From the NCBI RefSeq assembly GCF_014926405.1, contig NZ_JACXXJ020000005.1, positions 3,267,001-3,331,000 on the forward strand: a stretch of 64,000 nt of DNA. The letters run 5' to 3'. The DNA is from Agrobacterium vitis (GTDB taxonomy: Bacteria > Pseudomonadota > Alphaproteobacteria > Rhizobiales > Rhizobiaceae). The notes beneath the pieces are model-generated. The model was not told the DNA's origin. It saw only the letters and a list, made by a program, of their open reading frames with translations, and made no database searches. Within the stretch, counting starts at the first letter, position 1. Every line of letters starts with the position of its first letter. The position numbers and the translations under genes were made by a program. Shown here piece after piece: positions 40,815 to 49,914 of this stretch.

Positions 40815-41693
40815 ATGTCCGAAAGCCCAGCCGGTGCCGTCATCGCCATTTCCAGCCATGTCATTCGCGGATCGGTCGGCAATCGCGCCGCCGTCTTCGC
40901 GCTTGAAAGTCTTGGCTTCCCGGTCTGGTCGATGCCAACTGTGGTTTTGCCCTGGCATCCGGGCCACGGCCCTTCCACCCGCATGAGCTTTCCCGACGAT
41001 GTTTTCGATGCGGCCATCGATGACCTGATCCGGGCACCCTGGCTTTCCGAGGTTAAGGCTGTGATGACGGGCTATTTCGGCAGTGCCCGTCAGCCATTGG
41101 CTGTGGCCCGGCTGGTTCAGGCGTTGAAGCAGCATAATCCCGATCTCGTTTATCTCTGCGATCCTGTCATCGGCGATCTGCAGGGCCTCTACGTGCCGGA
41201 GGCAACGGCGGTTGCGATCCGCGATCACTTGATCCCGCTGGCCGATATCGCCACGCCCAACCGCTATGAACTGGCCTGGATGGCCGGTGCAGAGCTGGAC
41301 ACCAATGCAGCGATCATCGATGCGGCCCTGTCGCTCGGGCCGTCGCTGATGGCCGTTACCTCAGCGGTGCCGATGATGGCGGGCAGTATCGGTAACCTGT
41401 TGTTGTCGAACCGCAATGCGCTTCTGGCCGAACACCGGGCCATGGACGGGGTGCCGAACGGGTTGGGCGATCTGTTTTCGGCGCTGCTTCTGGCCAGACT
41501 TCTCCAGCAGCATAGCGAGGAAAAGGCCCTGCAACTGGCGACAGCCAGCGTATACGAGGTCCTGGCACGATCACTGAAACGCCAGAGTGACGAACTGACC
41601 CTGGAACAGGACCAATCGAGCCTGATCACGCCGATGGCGCTGGTGCAGATTCGCAGGCTGCTGCATCCGGCCAGCCGACCGGTTCGCTCATGA
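40815..41693 (+). CDS. pdxY: Pyridoxal kinase
   Basis: Phosphorylates pyridoxal to PLP in the salvage pathway. The 292-residue ribokinase-fold protein shows VIAISSHVIRGSVGNRAAVFALE at the N-terminus, the substrate-binding TVVLPWHPGHG, CDPVIGD, TPNRYELAWMAG, and the anion-hole/catalytic motif GVPNGLGDLFSALLLARLL near residue 215 with the catalytic Asp. PdxK and PdxY are hard to separate by sequence alone, but the H-PGHG pattern and length fit PdxY. The 237-base gap to the Gdh gene is AT-rich near 40670-40740 and probably carries both promoters. Confidence 0.9.
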   Translation: MSESPAGAVIAISSHVIRGSVGNRAAVFALESLGFPVWSMPTVVLPWHPGHGPSTRMSFPDDVFDAAIDDLIRAPWLSEVKAVMTGYFGSARQPLAVARLVQALKQHNPDLVYLCDPVIGDLQGLYVPEATAVAIRDHLIPLADIATPNRYELAWMAGAELDTNAAIIDAALSLGPSLMAVTSAVPMMAGSIGNLLLSNRNALLAEHRAMDGVPNGLGDLFSALLLARLLQQHSEEKALQLATASVYEVLARSLKRQSDELTLEQDQSSLITPMALVQIRRLLHPASRPVRS

Positions 41694-41764
41694 CGTGTAA
41701 AGGTGGCGGGCACTGGTGGTTTTCCTTGCTTGTCAACCGTGCTGCATCGCGATAATCCAAAGCC

Positions 41765-42406
41765 ATGACAGATTTTCCAGCTTCCCTTCTCGCCGGTTAC
41801 AGCAACTTCATGAACGGCCGCTATAGCGACGAGCGGGACCGGTATCGTGCCTTGGCCGAGCAGGGCCAGAACCCCAAAACCATGGTCGTCGCCTGTTGCG
41901 ATTCCCGATCAGCTCCTGAAACCATCTTCGACTGTGGTCCGGGTGAATTGTTCGTGGTGCGCAATGTCGCCAATATGGTGCCGCCCTATGAGCCGGACGG
42001 CCAATATCACTCGACCTCTGCGGCGCTCGAATTTGCCGTTCAGGCATTGAAGGTCGAGAATATCATCGTCATGGGGCATGGGCGTTGCGGTGGTATCCGT
42101 GCTGCATTGGACCCGGATTCCGAACCATTATCTCCTGGTGATTTCATTGGAAAATGGATGAACCTGATCAAGCCCGCCGCCGAGCAGATCCAGAATGCCT
42201 CTGTCATGACCGATGCTGAGCGCCAGACGGCCATGGAGCGGATTTCGATCCGCAACTCCATTGAAAACCTGCGCACCTTTCCCAATGTCCGGGCTTTGGA
42301 AGAAGAGGGCAAACTGGCCATCCATGGTGCGTGGTTCGATATCTCCAACGGTGAATTATGGGTGATGGACCCCGACAGCCGTGATTTTCTGCGGCTGGAC
42401 CCTTAA
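41765..42406 (+). CDS. Beta-class carbonic anhydrase
   Basis: Interconverts carbon dioxide and bicarbonate, supplying bicarbonate for carboxylases such as the pyruvate carboxylase encoded in this window. The 213-residue protein has the zinc ligands in CCDSRSAP (Cys45, Asp46 and Arg48 form the dyad) and in GHGRCGG (His ~105, Cys ~108). Length and motifs are typical of cytoplasmic bacterial beta-CA. It ends at a strong hairpin terminator before the convergent cytochrome gene. Confidence 0.95.
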   Translation: MTDFPASLLAGYSNFMNGRYSDERDRYRALAEQGQNPKTMVVACCDSRSAPETIFDCGPGELFVVRNVANMVPPYEPDGQYHSTSAALEFAVQALKVENIIVMGHGRCGGIRAALDPDSEPLSPGDFIGKWMNLIKPAAEQIQNASVMTDAERQTAMERISIRNSIENLRTFPNVRALEEEGKLAIHGAWFDISNGELWVMDPDSRDFLRLDP

Positions 42407-42467
42407 TTTTGGTCGGAAAAACGTCGCCCATCGTCAATGTATCGAAGGCTTGAGAGCCTCTTCTATG

Positions 42468-42500
42468 CAACGGGACCGGATAAACCGGTCCCGTTGTTTG
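42468..42500 (+). terminator. Terminator after carbonic anhydrase
   Basis: Perfect 12-base-pair stem (42468-42479 with 42485-42496) with loop ATAAA, followed by TTTGTTT, 61 bases after the stop codon. Confidence 0.88.
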
Positions 42501-42519
42501 TTTACAGTGGCGTAATTTA

Positions 42520-44376
42520 TTACAGTGTCTTGAGATATTCGAGCAGTGCGGCCTTGTCATTGTCGGACAGATCGGTGCCGAACTCGTGGCCACAGCGGCT
42601 ATTACCGGAATTTCGCTGGCTGCAATCCGTCGTCTGCGTGACCGTATTCAATCCGGTCTGGGTGGCGGCGATACCGACCAGCTTCGGATCGTAATCGGCG
42701 CCGACAGCGAATTTCTGCGGTCTCTGGTCGGTCGATTTCAACAGATCCGCAAGGGTTGGAACCGAACCGTTGTGCAGATAGGGTGCCGTGGCCCAGATGC
42801 CGTAGAGAACCCGGGACTCGTATTTGAATTCTGTGGTGGGAGAATTCGACGAGTCCGGTGCCTGGCCAGCCGTGGTTCCGGTCGCTTTGAGCGCAGCATT
42901 TTTCCTTGCGGTCGAGATTTTTGCCTGGAGCCCCGCCACTGTCTGACCCTGTGAGCGTGGGAAGGCATTCTTCAATTCTCTGAGATCCGAGGACAGGTTG
43001 AGCTCTGGCAGCTTCGACTCGAACGCATCGTCGATGGCGCTCTGCAACAACGGAAATTTCAGGTCGCGCAGATCAAAAATGCTCTCGGCATAATGCTGTA
43101 TAATACTGCCTTCGACCGCAACGGTCAGAATATCGATGGACGGCGAGGTTGCGGCGAGTTTGTCGTTGGCGAAGGGAATGCGGGCGCCCGTCATCACACC
43201 GGGTGATGCTGTCCAGCTCATGACATTATATTCACGGCTGTCAGTTCCGACATCCACCAGGGGTGTGGCCCAGGTGGCATTACCGAGCGAGGGCGTGCCG
43301 GGCTTCTGGCCATGGCAATCGAAACAACTGCTGCCATTTCCATTGGTACCGCGCCAAGTGTTGAAAAGTGTCTCGCCTTTGCTGGCGAGCGTCGCATCGA
43401 CGGGAAAGGGGTATTTGGGAGGCCCCATCTGCTTGATCAGGTCCTCCAAAGTGCTGAGCCCATCGAAGTTGAGGGAGTTACCCTTCAAATAATCATAGCC
43501 GAGCAGCGACCATTTTTCCTTGGTGGGTTCGAAAACACCGAACACCCCATAGACTTCACCCACGTTGCGCGCCAGGCCCAGAATATCGCTGCCATTGGCC
43601 GCAAAGCCTGGCCATTGGGTCCGGTCTTGTATGGCGGCATTCCACAGGAACGGATAACGGACCGGCGCATCGGCGGGCTGGATATTGTCTTCTATTAACC
43701 GTGATGGCGGCGGACCGAGATCAAGGCCCGTGAGCCGGTTGAAGATCATGCCTACTGCGTCCAGTCGGCCAACACCCCAACTCTCATGGGGAACGCCCTT
43801 GCTGACGATCGCATGATAACGCTGCGTCCAAAGCGTAAAATCCACCTGCAATTGCGCGCGGCTACTGGGATCCTGGTAGTCCGTTCCTAGAACCGTTTTG
43901 CTAAAACTATCAAAGGCTGCGGGATTGGAGGCAAGTTTCTGTGTGGCTGCATCCAGATCCAGCAAGAAGCTATGAAAATCGGAGAGTGCTGGCCCGCCAT
44001 CAATGCGGTATCGGATGTTGGAAACGGCAATTTCCCGCGTGTGGCAGGCGGCGCAAGTCATGCCCACCTCCTTGCGGGAATCCGGGCCCGTCACGGTAAA
44101 GCCAACCGGAAGCCCGTTGTTCGGGCCGTCCATTGTCAGGTAGCCATATCGCGTCAGATTGTCGGTGAGAAACGGTGTGCCATCCGGCAAGGTGAGCGCC
44201 TGCATCCAGGAAAGCGGCATCAGGCGCGATCCCTGGTCCTGAGTGTAATAGATCGCTCGATCCATCGCGGACCAATTCTTACCCTGATCCGTATAGACAA
44301 GGCTCTGGGCGCTGGCCGAGCCAGCGATAAGACAGAGTATTGCGGCAAGTGATGATGCGACTTTGATATTTTTCAC
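42520..44376 (-). CDS. Periplasmic di-haem cytochrome c, peroxidase/RoxA-like
   Basis: A 618-residue secreted protein with a clear signal peptide (KNIKVASSLAAILCLIAGSASAQ) and two haem c attachment motifs, CAACH (residues 108-112) and CFDCH (351-355), plus a late Met/His-rich region. This layout matches the di-haem cytochrome c peroxidase family that includes rubber oxygenase RoxA; the true substrate here is unknown. The GTG at 44376 is used because GAGGGGGG lies just upstream and it directly opens the signal peptide; an ATG at 44394 would add six residues. The gene ends near the carbonic anhydrase terminator and the two genes converge. Confidence 0.85.
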   Translation of the reverse strand: MKNIKVASSLAAILCLIAGSASAQSLVYTDQGKNWSAMDRAIYYTQDQGSRLMPLSWMQALTLPDGTPFLTDNLTRYGYLTMDGPNNGLPVGFTVTGPDSRKEVGMTCAACHTREIAVSNIRYRIDGGPALSDFHSFLLDLDAATQKLASNPAAFDSFSKTVLGTDYQDPSSRAQLQVDFTLWTQRYHAIVSKGVPHESWGVGRLDAVGMIFNRLTGLDLGPPPSRLIEDNIQPADAPVRYPFLWNAAIQDRTQWPGFAANGSDILGLARNVGEVYGVFGVFEPTKEKWSLLGYDYLKGNSLNFDGLSTLEDLIKQMGPPKYPFPVDATLASKGETLFNTWRGTNGNGSSCFDCHGQKPGTPSLGNATWATPLVDVGTDSREYNVMSWTASPGVMTGARIPFANDKLAATSPSIDILTVAVEGSIIQHYAESIFDLRDLKFPLLQSAIDDAFESKLPELNLSSDLRELKNAFPRSQGQTVAGLQAKISTARKNAALKATGTTAGQAPDSSNSPTTEFKYESRVLYGIWATAPYLHNGSVPTLADLLKSTDQRPQKFAVGADYDPKLVGIAATQTGLNTVTQTTDCSQRNSGNSRCGHEFGTDLSDNDKAALLEYLKTL

Positions 44377-44487
44377 GAAGCCCCCCTCGATCATATCAAC
44401 CTAAGTTTGAAATTTAGAGGGTATTAATGCACGCAATAACTGATATTGCAACCAATAAGATAATATCAAATCAGTACACCTTTAAGC

Positions 44488-44521
44488 AAAAAGGCGGAGC
44501 ATTTTTCAACGCTCCGCCCTT
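44488..44521 (-). terminator. Terminator for the lytic transglycosylase gene
   Basis: Stem GGCGGAGC (44493-44500) with 44511-44518 and a ten-base loop; on the - strand it is followed by TTTTTG. It lies 73 bases beyond the mltB-type gene stop and before the cytochrome gene start. Confidence 0.85.
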
Positions 44522-44593
44522 CATTCATGGATTGTTCTAATCTATAGAAACGAAGCGAAAACCATGCCGGTTTTCTCCATCGTGCGATAGGTC

Positions 44594-45412
44594 TCAGGGA
44601 GCGTCGATCTGCTTGCCGATATAGGCAATCGCCTGCTGGTAGACCGTCGCCGCATTCCAGCCGCCGATGGCGGAGAAATTCGGTTCGCCCGGCTGATAGC
44701 CAAGGCCGGGCTGCCAGCCATGACCTTTGAGAAAATTGGCCGTGGATGACAGGGCGTCGGCGCGGGAATGGATGAGATCGATATGGCGGTCGCCGTCGCC
44801 GTCAACGCCGTAGAGCGTGACGTTTTTCGGCAGGAATTGTGTCTGGCCGATTTCCCCATGGGCAGCACCTCGGGAATTTACGTCCAGATCGCCATCGGCC
44901 ACCAGTTTCAAGGCGGCGTAAAGCTGTTCACGGAAATAATCGCTGCGGCGACAATCGTAGGTCAGGGTCGAGACAGCAGACAGCGTGTGTTCATTGCCCA
45001 TGTAGCTGCCAAACCCGGTTTCCATGCCCCAGATGGCGATGATCGGGCCAGCCGGAACGCCGAAACGCCGTTCGATGCTGGCGAAAAGCGGGGCATTGGC
45101 CCTTTTCATCGACTTGCCGCGGCTGATAATGGTTTGCCCACCGCGCTTTTTCATGAATTCATCGAAGGAGAGCTTGAAGCTCTTCTGGCCGCGATCGGCC
45201 CGGATGGTCGGGACATTGTAACGAACATTGGCAAAGGAGCGGTCGAGAACCGATTGGCTGATGCCACGGCCCACGGCTTCCCGCTTGAAGCCTTCCACCC
45301 ATTGCTCGAAACCGGCGGACGTATTGCCGCATTGGGCGGCATTTGCAGCCTGTGCTGTCGCCAGTGTGGCGAGAGCCGTGAAAGCTATGGCAAAAAACGT
45401 CCTGGTTCGCAT
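44594..45412 (-). CDS. Lytic murein transglycosylase (MltB family)
   Basis: Cleaves peptidoglycan glycan strands with formation of 1,6-anhydromuramic acid ends. The 272-residue protein has a signal peptide (RTRTFFAIAFTALATLATAQAANA), then the MltB-type fold with catalytic Glu131 in IWGMETGFGSYMG and the downstream GEIGQTQFLPKN and GWQPG blocks. The first Cys (residue 28) does not sit in a lipobox, so it is probably soluble rather than a lipoprotein. ATG at 45412 has GAGG upstream; the longer frame adds 26 residues lacking signal character. Confidence 0.9.
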   Translation of the reverse strand: MRTRTFFAIAFTALATLATAQAANAAQCGNTSAGFEQWVEGFKREAVGRGISQSVLDRSFANVRYNVPTIRADRGQKSFKLSFDEFMKKRGGQTIISRGKSMKRANAPLFASIERRFGVPAGPIIAIWGMETGFGSYMGNEHTLSAVSTLTYDCRRSDYFREQLYAALKLVADGDLDVNSRGAAHGEIGQTQFLPKNVTLYGVDGDGDRHIDLIHSRADALSSTANFLKGHGWQPGLGYQPGEPNFSAIGGWNAATVYQQAIAYIGKQIDAP

Positions 45413-45495
45413 CGATACCTCGTCTGGAAAAGGGAAGGGGGGCAGCCGCCTTTCGGCTGCATCCGGCTTATCTGCATTCAAGTCGGGCAAGGCAA

Positions 45496-45525
45496 AACGG
45501 CTGAGCGCGATTGCGTCCAGCCGTT
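45496..45525 (-). terminator. Terminator for asd
   Basis: Perfect eight-base-pair stem AACGGCTG (45496-45503) with 45518-45525 and a 14-base loop; on the - strand it is followed by TTG and sits 16 bases after the asd stop. Confidence 0.7.
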
Positions 45526-45540
45526 GCCGAAATCCCGTCT

Positions 45541-46575
45541 TCAGGCTGCCAGGGCCTTTGGCTTGATCAAACCGCGATTGACCAGCAATTCCGCGATCTG
45601 AACGGCATTGAGAGCCGCGCCCTTGCGCAGATTGTCGGAAACGACCCAGATATTCAGGCCGTTTTCAACCGTGGCGTCCTCGCGGATCCGGGAAATATAG
45701 GTGGCATCTTCGCCAGCGCATTCGACGGGGGTGATGTAGCCGCCGTTCTCGTGCTTGTCGATCACCAGGCAACCGGGTGCTTCACGCAGGATGTCGCGGG
45801 CCTGGTCAGGAGAAATTTCCCGCTCGAACTCGATATTGACCGATTCCGAATGACCGATGAAGACGGGAACGCGCACGGCTGTGCAGGTCACGCGGATCTT
45901 CGGATCGAGCATCTTCTTGGTTTCGGCCAGGACCTTCCACTCTTCCTTGGTATAGCCATCTTCCATAAAACTATCGATATGGGGGATGACGTTGAAGGCG
46001 ATCCGCTTGGTGAACTTCTTGGATTCGACCGGATCGGCGACGAAGACGGCGCGGGTCTGGGTAAACAGCTCGTCCATGCCTTCCTTGCCGGCGCCGGATA
46101 CCGACTGATAGGTGGAAATGACGACGCGCTTGATGGTGGCGAAATCATGCAGCGGCTTCAAGGCCACGACCAGCTGGGCCGTCGAGCAATTGGGATTGGC
46201 GATGATGTTGCGGTTCTTGAAGGCGGTGATGGCGTCCGGGTTTACTTCCGGCACGATCAGCGGCACATCCGAATCGTAGCGCCAGGCCGAAGAGTTATCG
46301 ATGACCACGCAGCCCTGGGCACCGATCTTCGGCGACCACTTCTGTGAAATCGTGCCGCCCGCCGACATCAGGCAAAGATCGGTATCGGAAAAATTATAAT
46401 TTTCCAGATTTTGGACCTTCAGAACCTTGTCGCCATAAGACACTTCCGTGCCTTGCGAACGGGACGAGGCGAGTGCCACGACTTCGCTGACCGGAAAACC
46501 GCGTTCGACGAGAATGTTGAGAATTTCGCGACCGACATTGCCGGTGGCGCCTACGACTGCAACTTTGAAACCCAT
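45541..46575 (-). CDS. asd: Aspartate-semialdehyde dehydrogenase
   Basis: Makes aspartate semialdehyde from aspartyl phosphate, the branch point to lysine and diaminopimelate, threonine, methionine and isoleucine. The 344-residue enzyme has the NADP fold KVAVVGATGNVGREIL, the catalytic Cys130 in NPNCSTAQLV and the catalytic His in RVPVFIGHSESVNIEFE. ATG at 46575 has AGGAAA upstream; 52 upstream in-frame codons are rejected because they form part of an unusual leader (see the entry at 46576-46741). Confidence 0.96.
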   Translation of the reverse strand: MGFKVAVVGATGNVGREILNILVERGFPVSEVVALASSRSQGTEVSYGDKVLKVQNLENYNFSDTDLCLMSAGGTISQKWSPKIGAQGCVVIDNSSAWRYDSDVPLIVPEVNPDAITAFKNRNIIANPNCSTAQLVVALKPLHDFATIKRVVISTYQSVSGAGKEGMDELFTQTRAVFVADPVESKKFTKRIAFNVIPHIDSFMEDGYTKEEWKVLAETKKMLDPKIRVTCTAVRVPVFIGHSESVNIEFEREISPDQARDILREAPGCLVIDKHENGGYITPVECAGEDATYISRIREDATVENGLNIWVVSDNLRKGAALNAVQIAELLVNRGLIKPKALAA

Positions 46576-46741
46576 TTTCCTGCTCTCTTTCTGTCTCTCC
46601 TCGGTTTTTTGAGGGGGAAGGCGCGTGACCGCGTCTTCCTTGTCCCCGGCCGTGCCGGGGAGAGAGCGGAGGCCAGAGACGTCAGACGGTTTTGGTCGTC
46701 GTTTTGGCCTTGGTGGTTGAGGACATGGCAAACGCCATCAT
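46576..46741 (-). promoter_or_regulatory. Candidate leader with a Thr/Lys-rich peptide upstream of asd
   Basis: A short frame on the asd strand from ATG 46726 (or 46741) to stop 46682 encodes MSSTTKAKTTTKTV, with six Thr and three Lys among 14 residues, both end products of the pathway served by Asd. Downstream are a GC-rich hairpin CCCCGGC/GCCGGGG (46644-46660) and a seven-base sequence GCTCTCT (46661-46667) that is complementary to AGAGAGC (46582-46588) just before the asd ribosome-binding site. The layout suits translational or transcriptional attenuation. No good Shine-Dalgarno precedes the peptide, so this is a hypothesis. Confidence 0.35.
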
Positions 46742-47073
46742 CTCCCGGGCAGATCCTGCCGGTTCCAGATGATCAGCACTGTAAAAGCCGAGTGCGCGCA
46801 TTCCATGATCCTTTCGTCCTTGCCTTTACCGGGTTTTGTGCCGGTGTCAAGAAATTCACGCTGTAAATAGGGGACACATGCGTGCAAATTCCGGAACGGA
46901 TTGTCCATTTGCATGCCGACGAACCGGCTATAACATTAGACGAAAGTCATAAGCCCAAAGCATGCCTCTCGATTTTCCCTGAATTCTGTCAGTCTGTTGG
47001 TAATTCGGAGCCGCGAATTGAGCCTTGGAGGAAGGTGCGCGGTCATCGGAGAACTCGTTCTGGAGGAACAGCA
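46742..47073. other. Intergenic region between the asd leader and the MHS transporter
   Basis: This 332-base stretch lies between the leader and the transporter start and must hold two divergent promoters. A frame from 46882 runs into the transporter gene without a coding signature. I see no further hairpin, tRNA or repeat in it. Confidence 0.5.
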
Positions 47074-48957
47074 ATGGCAAATGCCGCAAGCCTGCACGCC
47101 GCGCCGCGCAGCATGACCAAGGAAGAGCGAAAGGTCATCTTCGCCTCTTCGCTCGGCACGGTTTTCGAGTGGTATGATTTTTATCTCTACGGTTCGCTGG
47201 CGATTTATATCGGCGCGACCTTCTTTTCCCAATATCCTGAAACCACCCGTAATATTTTCACGCTGTTGGCTTTTGCCGCCGGCTTTCTGGTGCGGCCTTT
47301 CGGCGCGCTGGTGTTCGGACGGCTGGGCGATCTTGTCGGGCGAAAATATACGTTTCTGGTGACGATTCTGATCATGGGCGCCTCGACCTTCCTGGTCGGT
47401 ATTCTACCAGGGTCAGCGACCATCGGCATCGCTGCCCCGATTATCCTGATCATATTGCGCATGTTGCAGGGCCTGGCGCTGGGCGGTGAATATGGTGGCG
47501 CTGCGACCTATGTGGCCGAACATGCGCCGCATGGCCGTCGCGGCTTCTATACGTCCTGGATCCAGACCACGGCAACGCTTGGCCTGTTCCTGTCGCTGCT
47601 GATCATTCTCGGCATCCAGACGGCCATGGGCAAAGAAGCCTTTGCTGCCTGGGGCTGGCGTCTTCCTTTCCTTCTGTCGGTCATTCTGCTGGGGATTTCC
47701 GTCTGGATTCGCATGCAGATGAACGAATCGCCCGCCTTCAAGAAAATGAAGGAAGAGGGCACCCAGTCGAAAGCGCCGATTTCTGAAGCTTTCGGCCAGT
47801 GGAAGAATGCCAAGATCGCCATTCTCGCCCTGTTCGGTGCTGTCGCAGGCCAGGCAGTGGTCTGGTATTGCGGCCAGTTTTATGCGCTGTTCTTCCTGCA
47901 GAATGTTCTGAAGGTCGATCCACAGGCCGCCAATATCATGGTGGCTATCGCCCTGGCGTTCGGCACGCTGTTCTTCGTGGTCTTCGGCTGGCTTTCCGAC
48001 AAGATCGGCCGTAAGCCGATCATCATGGCAGGGCTGCTTCTGGCCATGGTGACGTATTTCCCGTTGTTCAAGGCGATGACCTGGGCTGGCAATCCGGCTC
48101 TGGCACAGGCGCAGGATACGTTGAAAGCAACGGTTACTGCCGATCCCAAGGATTGCAATTTTCAGTTCAATCCGACCGGCACAGCAAAATTCACCACCTC
48201 TTGCGATATAGCCACGGCGCTTCTGACCAAGAATTCGGTGCCGTATGAAGTGGTGCCCGGCCCGGCTGGCTCGGCTGCGACGGTAAAGCTTGGCGATAGT
48301 CAGATCGAAAGCTATGACGCCGTCAAGGCTGGCGCCAACGCCAAGGCTCTGGATGCCGCCCTGCAGAAAAAGATCAATGTCGCCCTGCAACAGAATGGTT
48401 ATCCGCTGGTTCGGGCGCCGGTTCAGGTCCCCGATAGCAAGCTTGACGGCTTTATCGCCGCCAATGCGGAACTGGGTCTGAGTGCCGACACTGTCCGTAC
48501 TGGTGCCAAGACCATGGTGCCCACGGCAAAGCTCGTCACCGACAAGTTGCTGACCCCGGAAGAGGCAACAGCTGCCGCTGCGCCTGAAATGGCGGTCTAT
48601 ACCGTTGCCAATGGCGGTGCATTCAGGATGGTGGCGGACCCTGCCCAGGTCAAATGGGTGCCGCTGATTGCCGTGCTGACGGTGCTGGTGATCTATGTCA
48701 CCATGGTCTACGGGCCGATTGCCGCGATGCTGGTGGAGATGTTCCCGACCCGCATTCGCTACACGGGCATGTCGCTTCCCTATCATATCGGCAATGGCTG
48801 GTTCGGCGGCCTGCTGCCAGCAACGGCCTTCGCGATGAGCGCGGCCAAGGGCGATATCTATTACGGCCTCTGGTATCCGATCATCATCGCCGGGATGTCC
48901 TTCATCATCGGCATGATCTTCCTGAAGGAAACCAAGAACAACGATATCGACGGCTGA
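47074..48957 (+). CDS. MHS-family MFS transporter with a large central insertion
   Basis: A 627-residue proton-coupled metabolite transporter of the major facilitator superfamily. The N-terminal signature TVFEWYDFYLYGSLA is typical of the metabolite:H+ symporter group that includes ProP, KgtP and ShiA. Typical members have about 430 residues. Here an extra segment of about 185 residues (roughly 340-525; rich in Ala, Thr, Lys, with two Cys) lies between two transmembrane helices, and helices resume at VPLIAVLTVLVIYVTMVYGPIA. Its topology side and role are not predictable by eye. ATG at 47074 follows TGGAGGAA. Confidence 0.88.
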   Translation: MANAASLHAAPRSMTKEERKVIFASSLGTVFEWYDFYLYGSLAIYIGATFFSQYPETTRNIFTLLAFAAGFLVRPFGALVFGRLGDLVGRKYTFLVTILIMGASTFLVGILPGSATIGIAAPIILIILRMLQGLALGGEYGGAATYVAEHAPHGRRGFYTSWIQTTATLGLFLSLLIILGIQTAMGKEAFAAWGWRLPFLLSVILLGISVWIRMQMNESPAFKKMKEEGTQSKAPISEAFGQWKNAKIAILALFGAVAGQAVVWYCGQFYALFFLQNVLKVDPQAANIMVAIALAFGTLFFVVFGWLSDKIGRKPIIMAGLLLAMVTYFPLFKAMTWAGNPALAQAQDTLKATVTADPKDCNFQFNPTGTAKFTTSCDIATALLTKNSVPYEVVPGPAGSAATVKLGDSQIESYDAVKAGANAKALDAALQKKINVALQQNGYPLVRAPVQVPDSKLDGFIAANAELGLSADTVRTGAKTMVPTAKLVTDKLLTPEEATAAAAPEMAVYTVANGGAFRMVADPAQVKWVPLIAVLTVLVIYVTMVYGPIAAMLVEMFPTRIRYTGMSLPYHIGNGWFGGLLPATAFAMSAAKGDIYYGLWYPIIIAGMSFIIGMIFLKETKNNDIDG

Positions 48958-48979
48958 TCCTCTTCCCGTCACACGTCAA

Positions 48980-49013
48980 GGCGCCTGGAAATCATTTTCC
49001 GGGCGCCTTTCTT
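48980..49013 (+). terminator. Terminator after the MHS transporter
   Basis: Twelve-base-pair stem (48980-48991 with 48996-49007, one G-T pair) and loop TCAT, followed by TTTCTT, 22 bases after the stop codon. Confidence 0.85.
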
Positions 49014-49024
49014 GTGCGCTAAGA

Positions 49025-49831
49025 TCACGCCGCAGCCGCAGACAAGGACGGGTCCGGTTCCTGTTGGGGTGTCTGGGCCCTCTGCGGCATGTCATACCGT
49101 TGGCCACTATCCTGGATCAGCCTTTGCCGTAGAACGAGATTGCCATCGGAGGAGAGGCGGAAAACCAGTCCGCGACGGGCAAAGCCGAGCGCTGCGATCC
49201 AGGCGAACCAGGCTCCGAACCCCAGACCGGCCACCACGTCGCTCGGGTAATGCGCACCGACCATCACCCTTGTCATGCCGAGCCAGAGGGCGGCGATGGC
49301 AAAACCCAGCCGGTAGCGGGGGGCGATCAGGGCTGCAATCATCATCAGCGCTCCGATGGTGGTGGCATGGCCGGAAGGAAAGCTTTCAAATCGCGCTGAA
49401 TTGGCAAAAGGCAGGAAGTCGAAGGCGCCGGCATCGGTGAATTGATCTGGCCGGGCGCGACCGAGGGCGCGTTTCAACAGATTTGCCGCAAGACCTGAAC
49501 CCGCGATGGTCACAAAGGCGTAGCAGCCAAGCATGGCGATAAACAGCGCCCGGAACCGCTCCTCGACCGTATTGGCCAATCGCGATTTGGCCGCAGCTTG
49601 GACGGCGATCACAAAACTCGCCAAAAGACACCAGTCCGATTGGCCGATGCGGGTCAGAACGGTGGCAATCCGGTAAAAGACCGGGCAGGTCAGGCGGCCT
49701 GCATTGCCGATGGCGGTATCGAACAGCAGCGCCATCAACACAACCAAACTTGACCCCGCCAACAGACACAGGCGTGTCCGGCAATCCGGCACACGTCGCC
49801 GCCCGCTCTTGATCCTGGCAAGAATTGTCAT
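49025..49831 (-). CDS. PAP2-type membrane phosphatase
   Basis: A 268-residue polytopic protein of the PAP2 superfamily, which dephosphorylates lipid phosphates such as undecaprenyl pyrophosphate, phosphatidate or lipid A. The three family motifs are present: KRALGRARP (residues 120-128), PSGHATT (152-158) and TRVMVGAHYPSD (187-198). The substrate cannot be told from sequence; in rhizobia, relatives such as LpxE remodel lipid A, but the similarity needed to claim that is not visible here. Confidence 0.88.
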   Translation of the reverse strand: MTILARIKSGRRRVPDCRTRLCLLAGSSLVVLMALLFDTAIGNAGRLTCPVFYRIATVLTRIGQSDWCLLASFVIAVQAAAKSRLANTVEERFRALFIAMLGCYAFVTIAGSGLAANLLKRALGRARPDQFTDAGAFDFLPFANSARFESFPSGHATTIGALMMIAALIAPRYRLGFAIAALWLGMTRVMVGAHYPSDVVAGLGFGAWFAWIAALGFARRGLVFRLSSDGNLVLRQRLIQDSGQRYDMPQRAQTPQQEPDPSLSAAAA

Positions 49832-49914
49832 CGCGACCCCCGTGCGCTGCGTCCCTTATCAGAGAACCAGCACATACAGGCGGATGTCTTCAACTATGTG
49901 ACACTGTAATCCTG

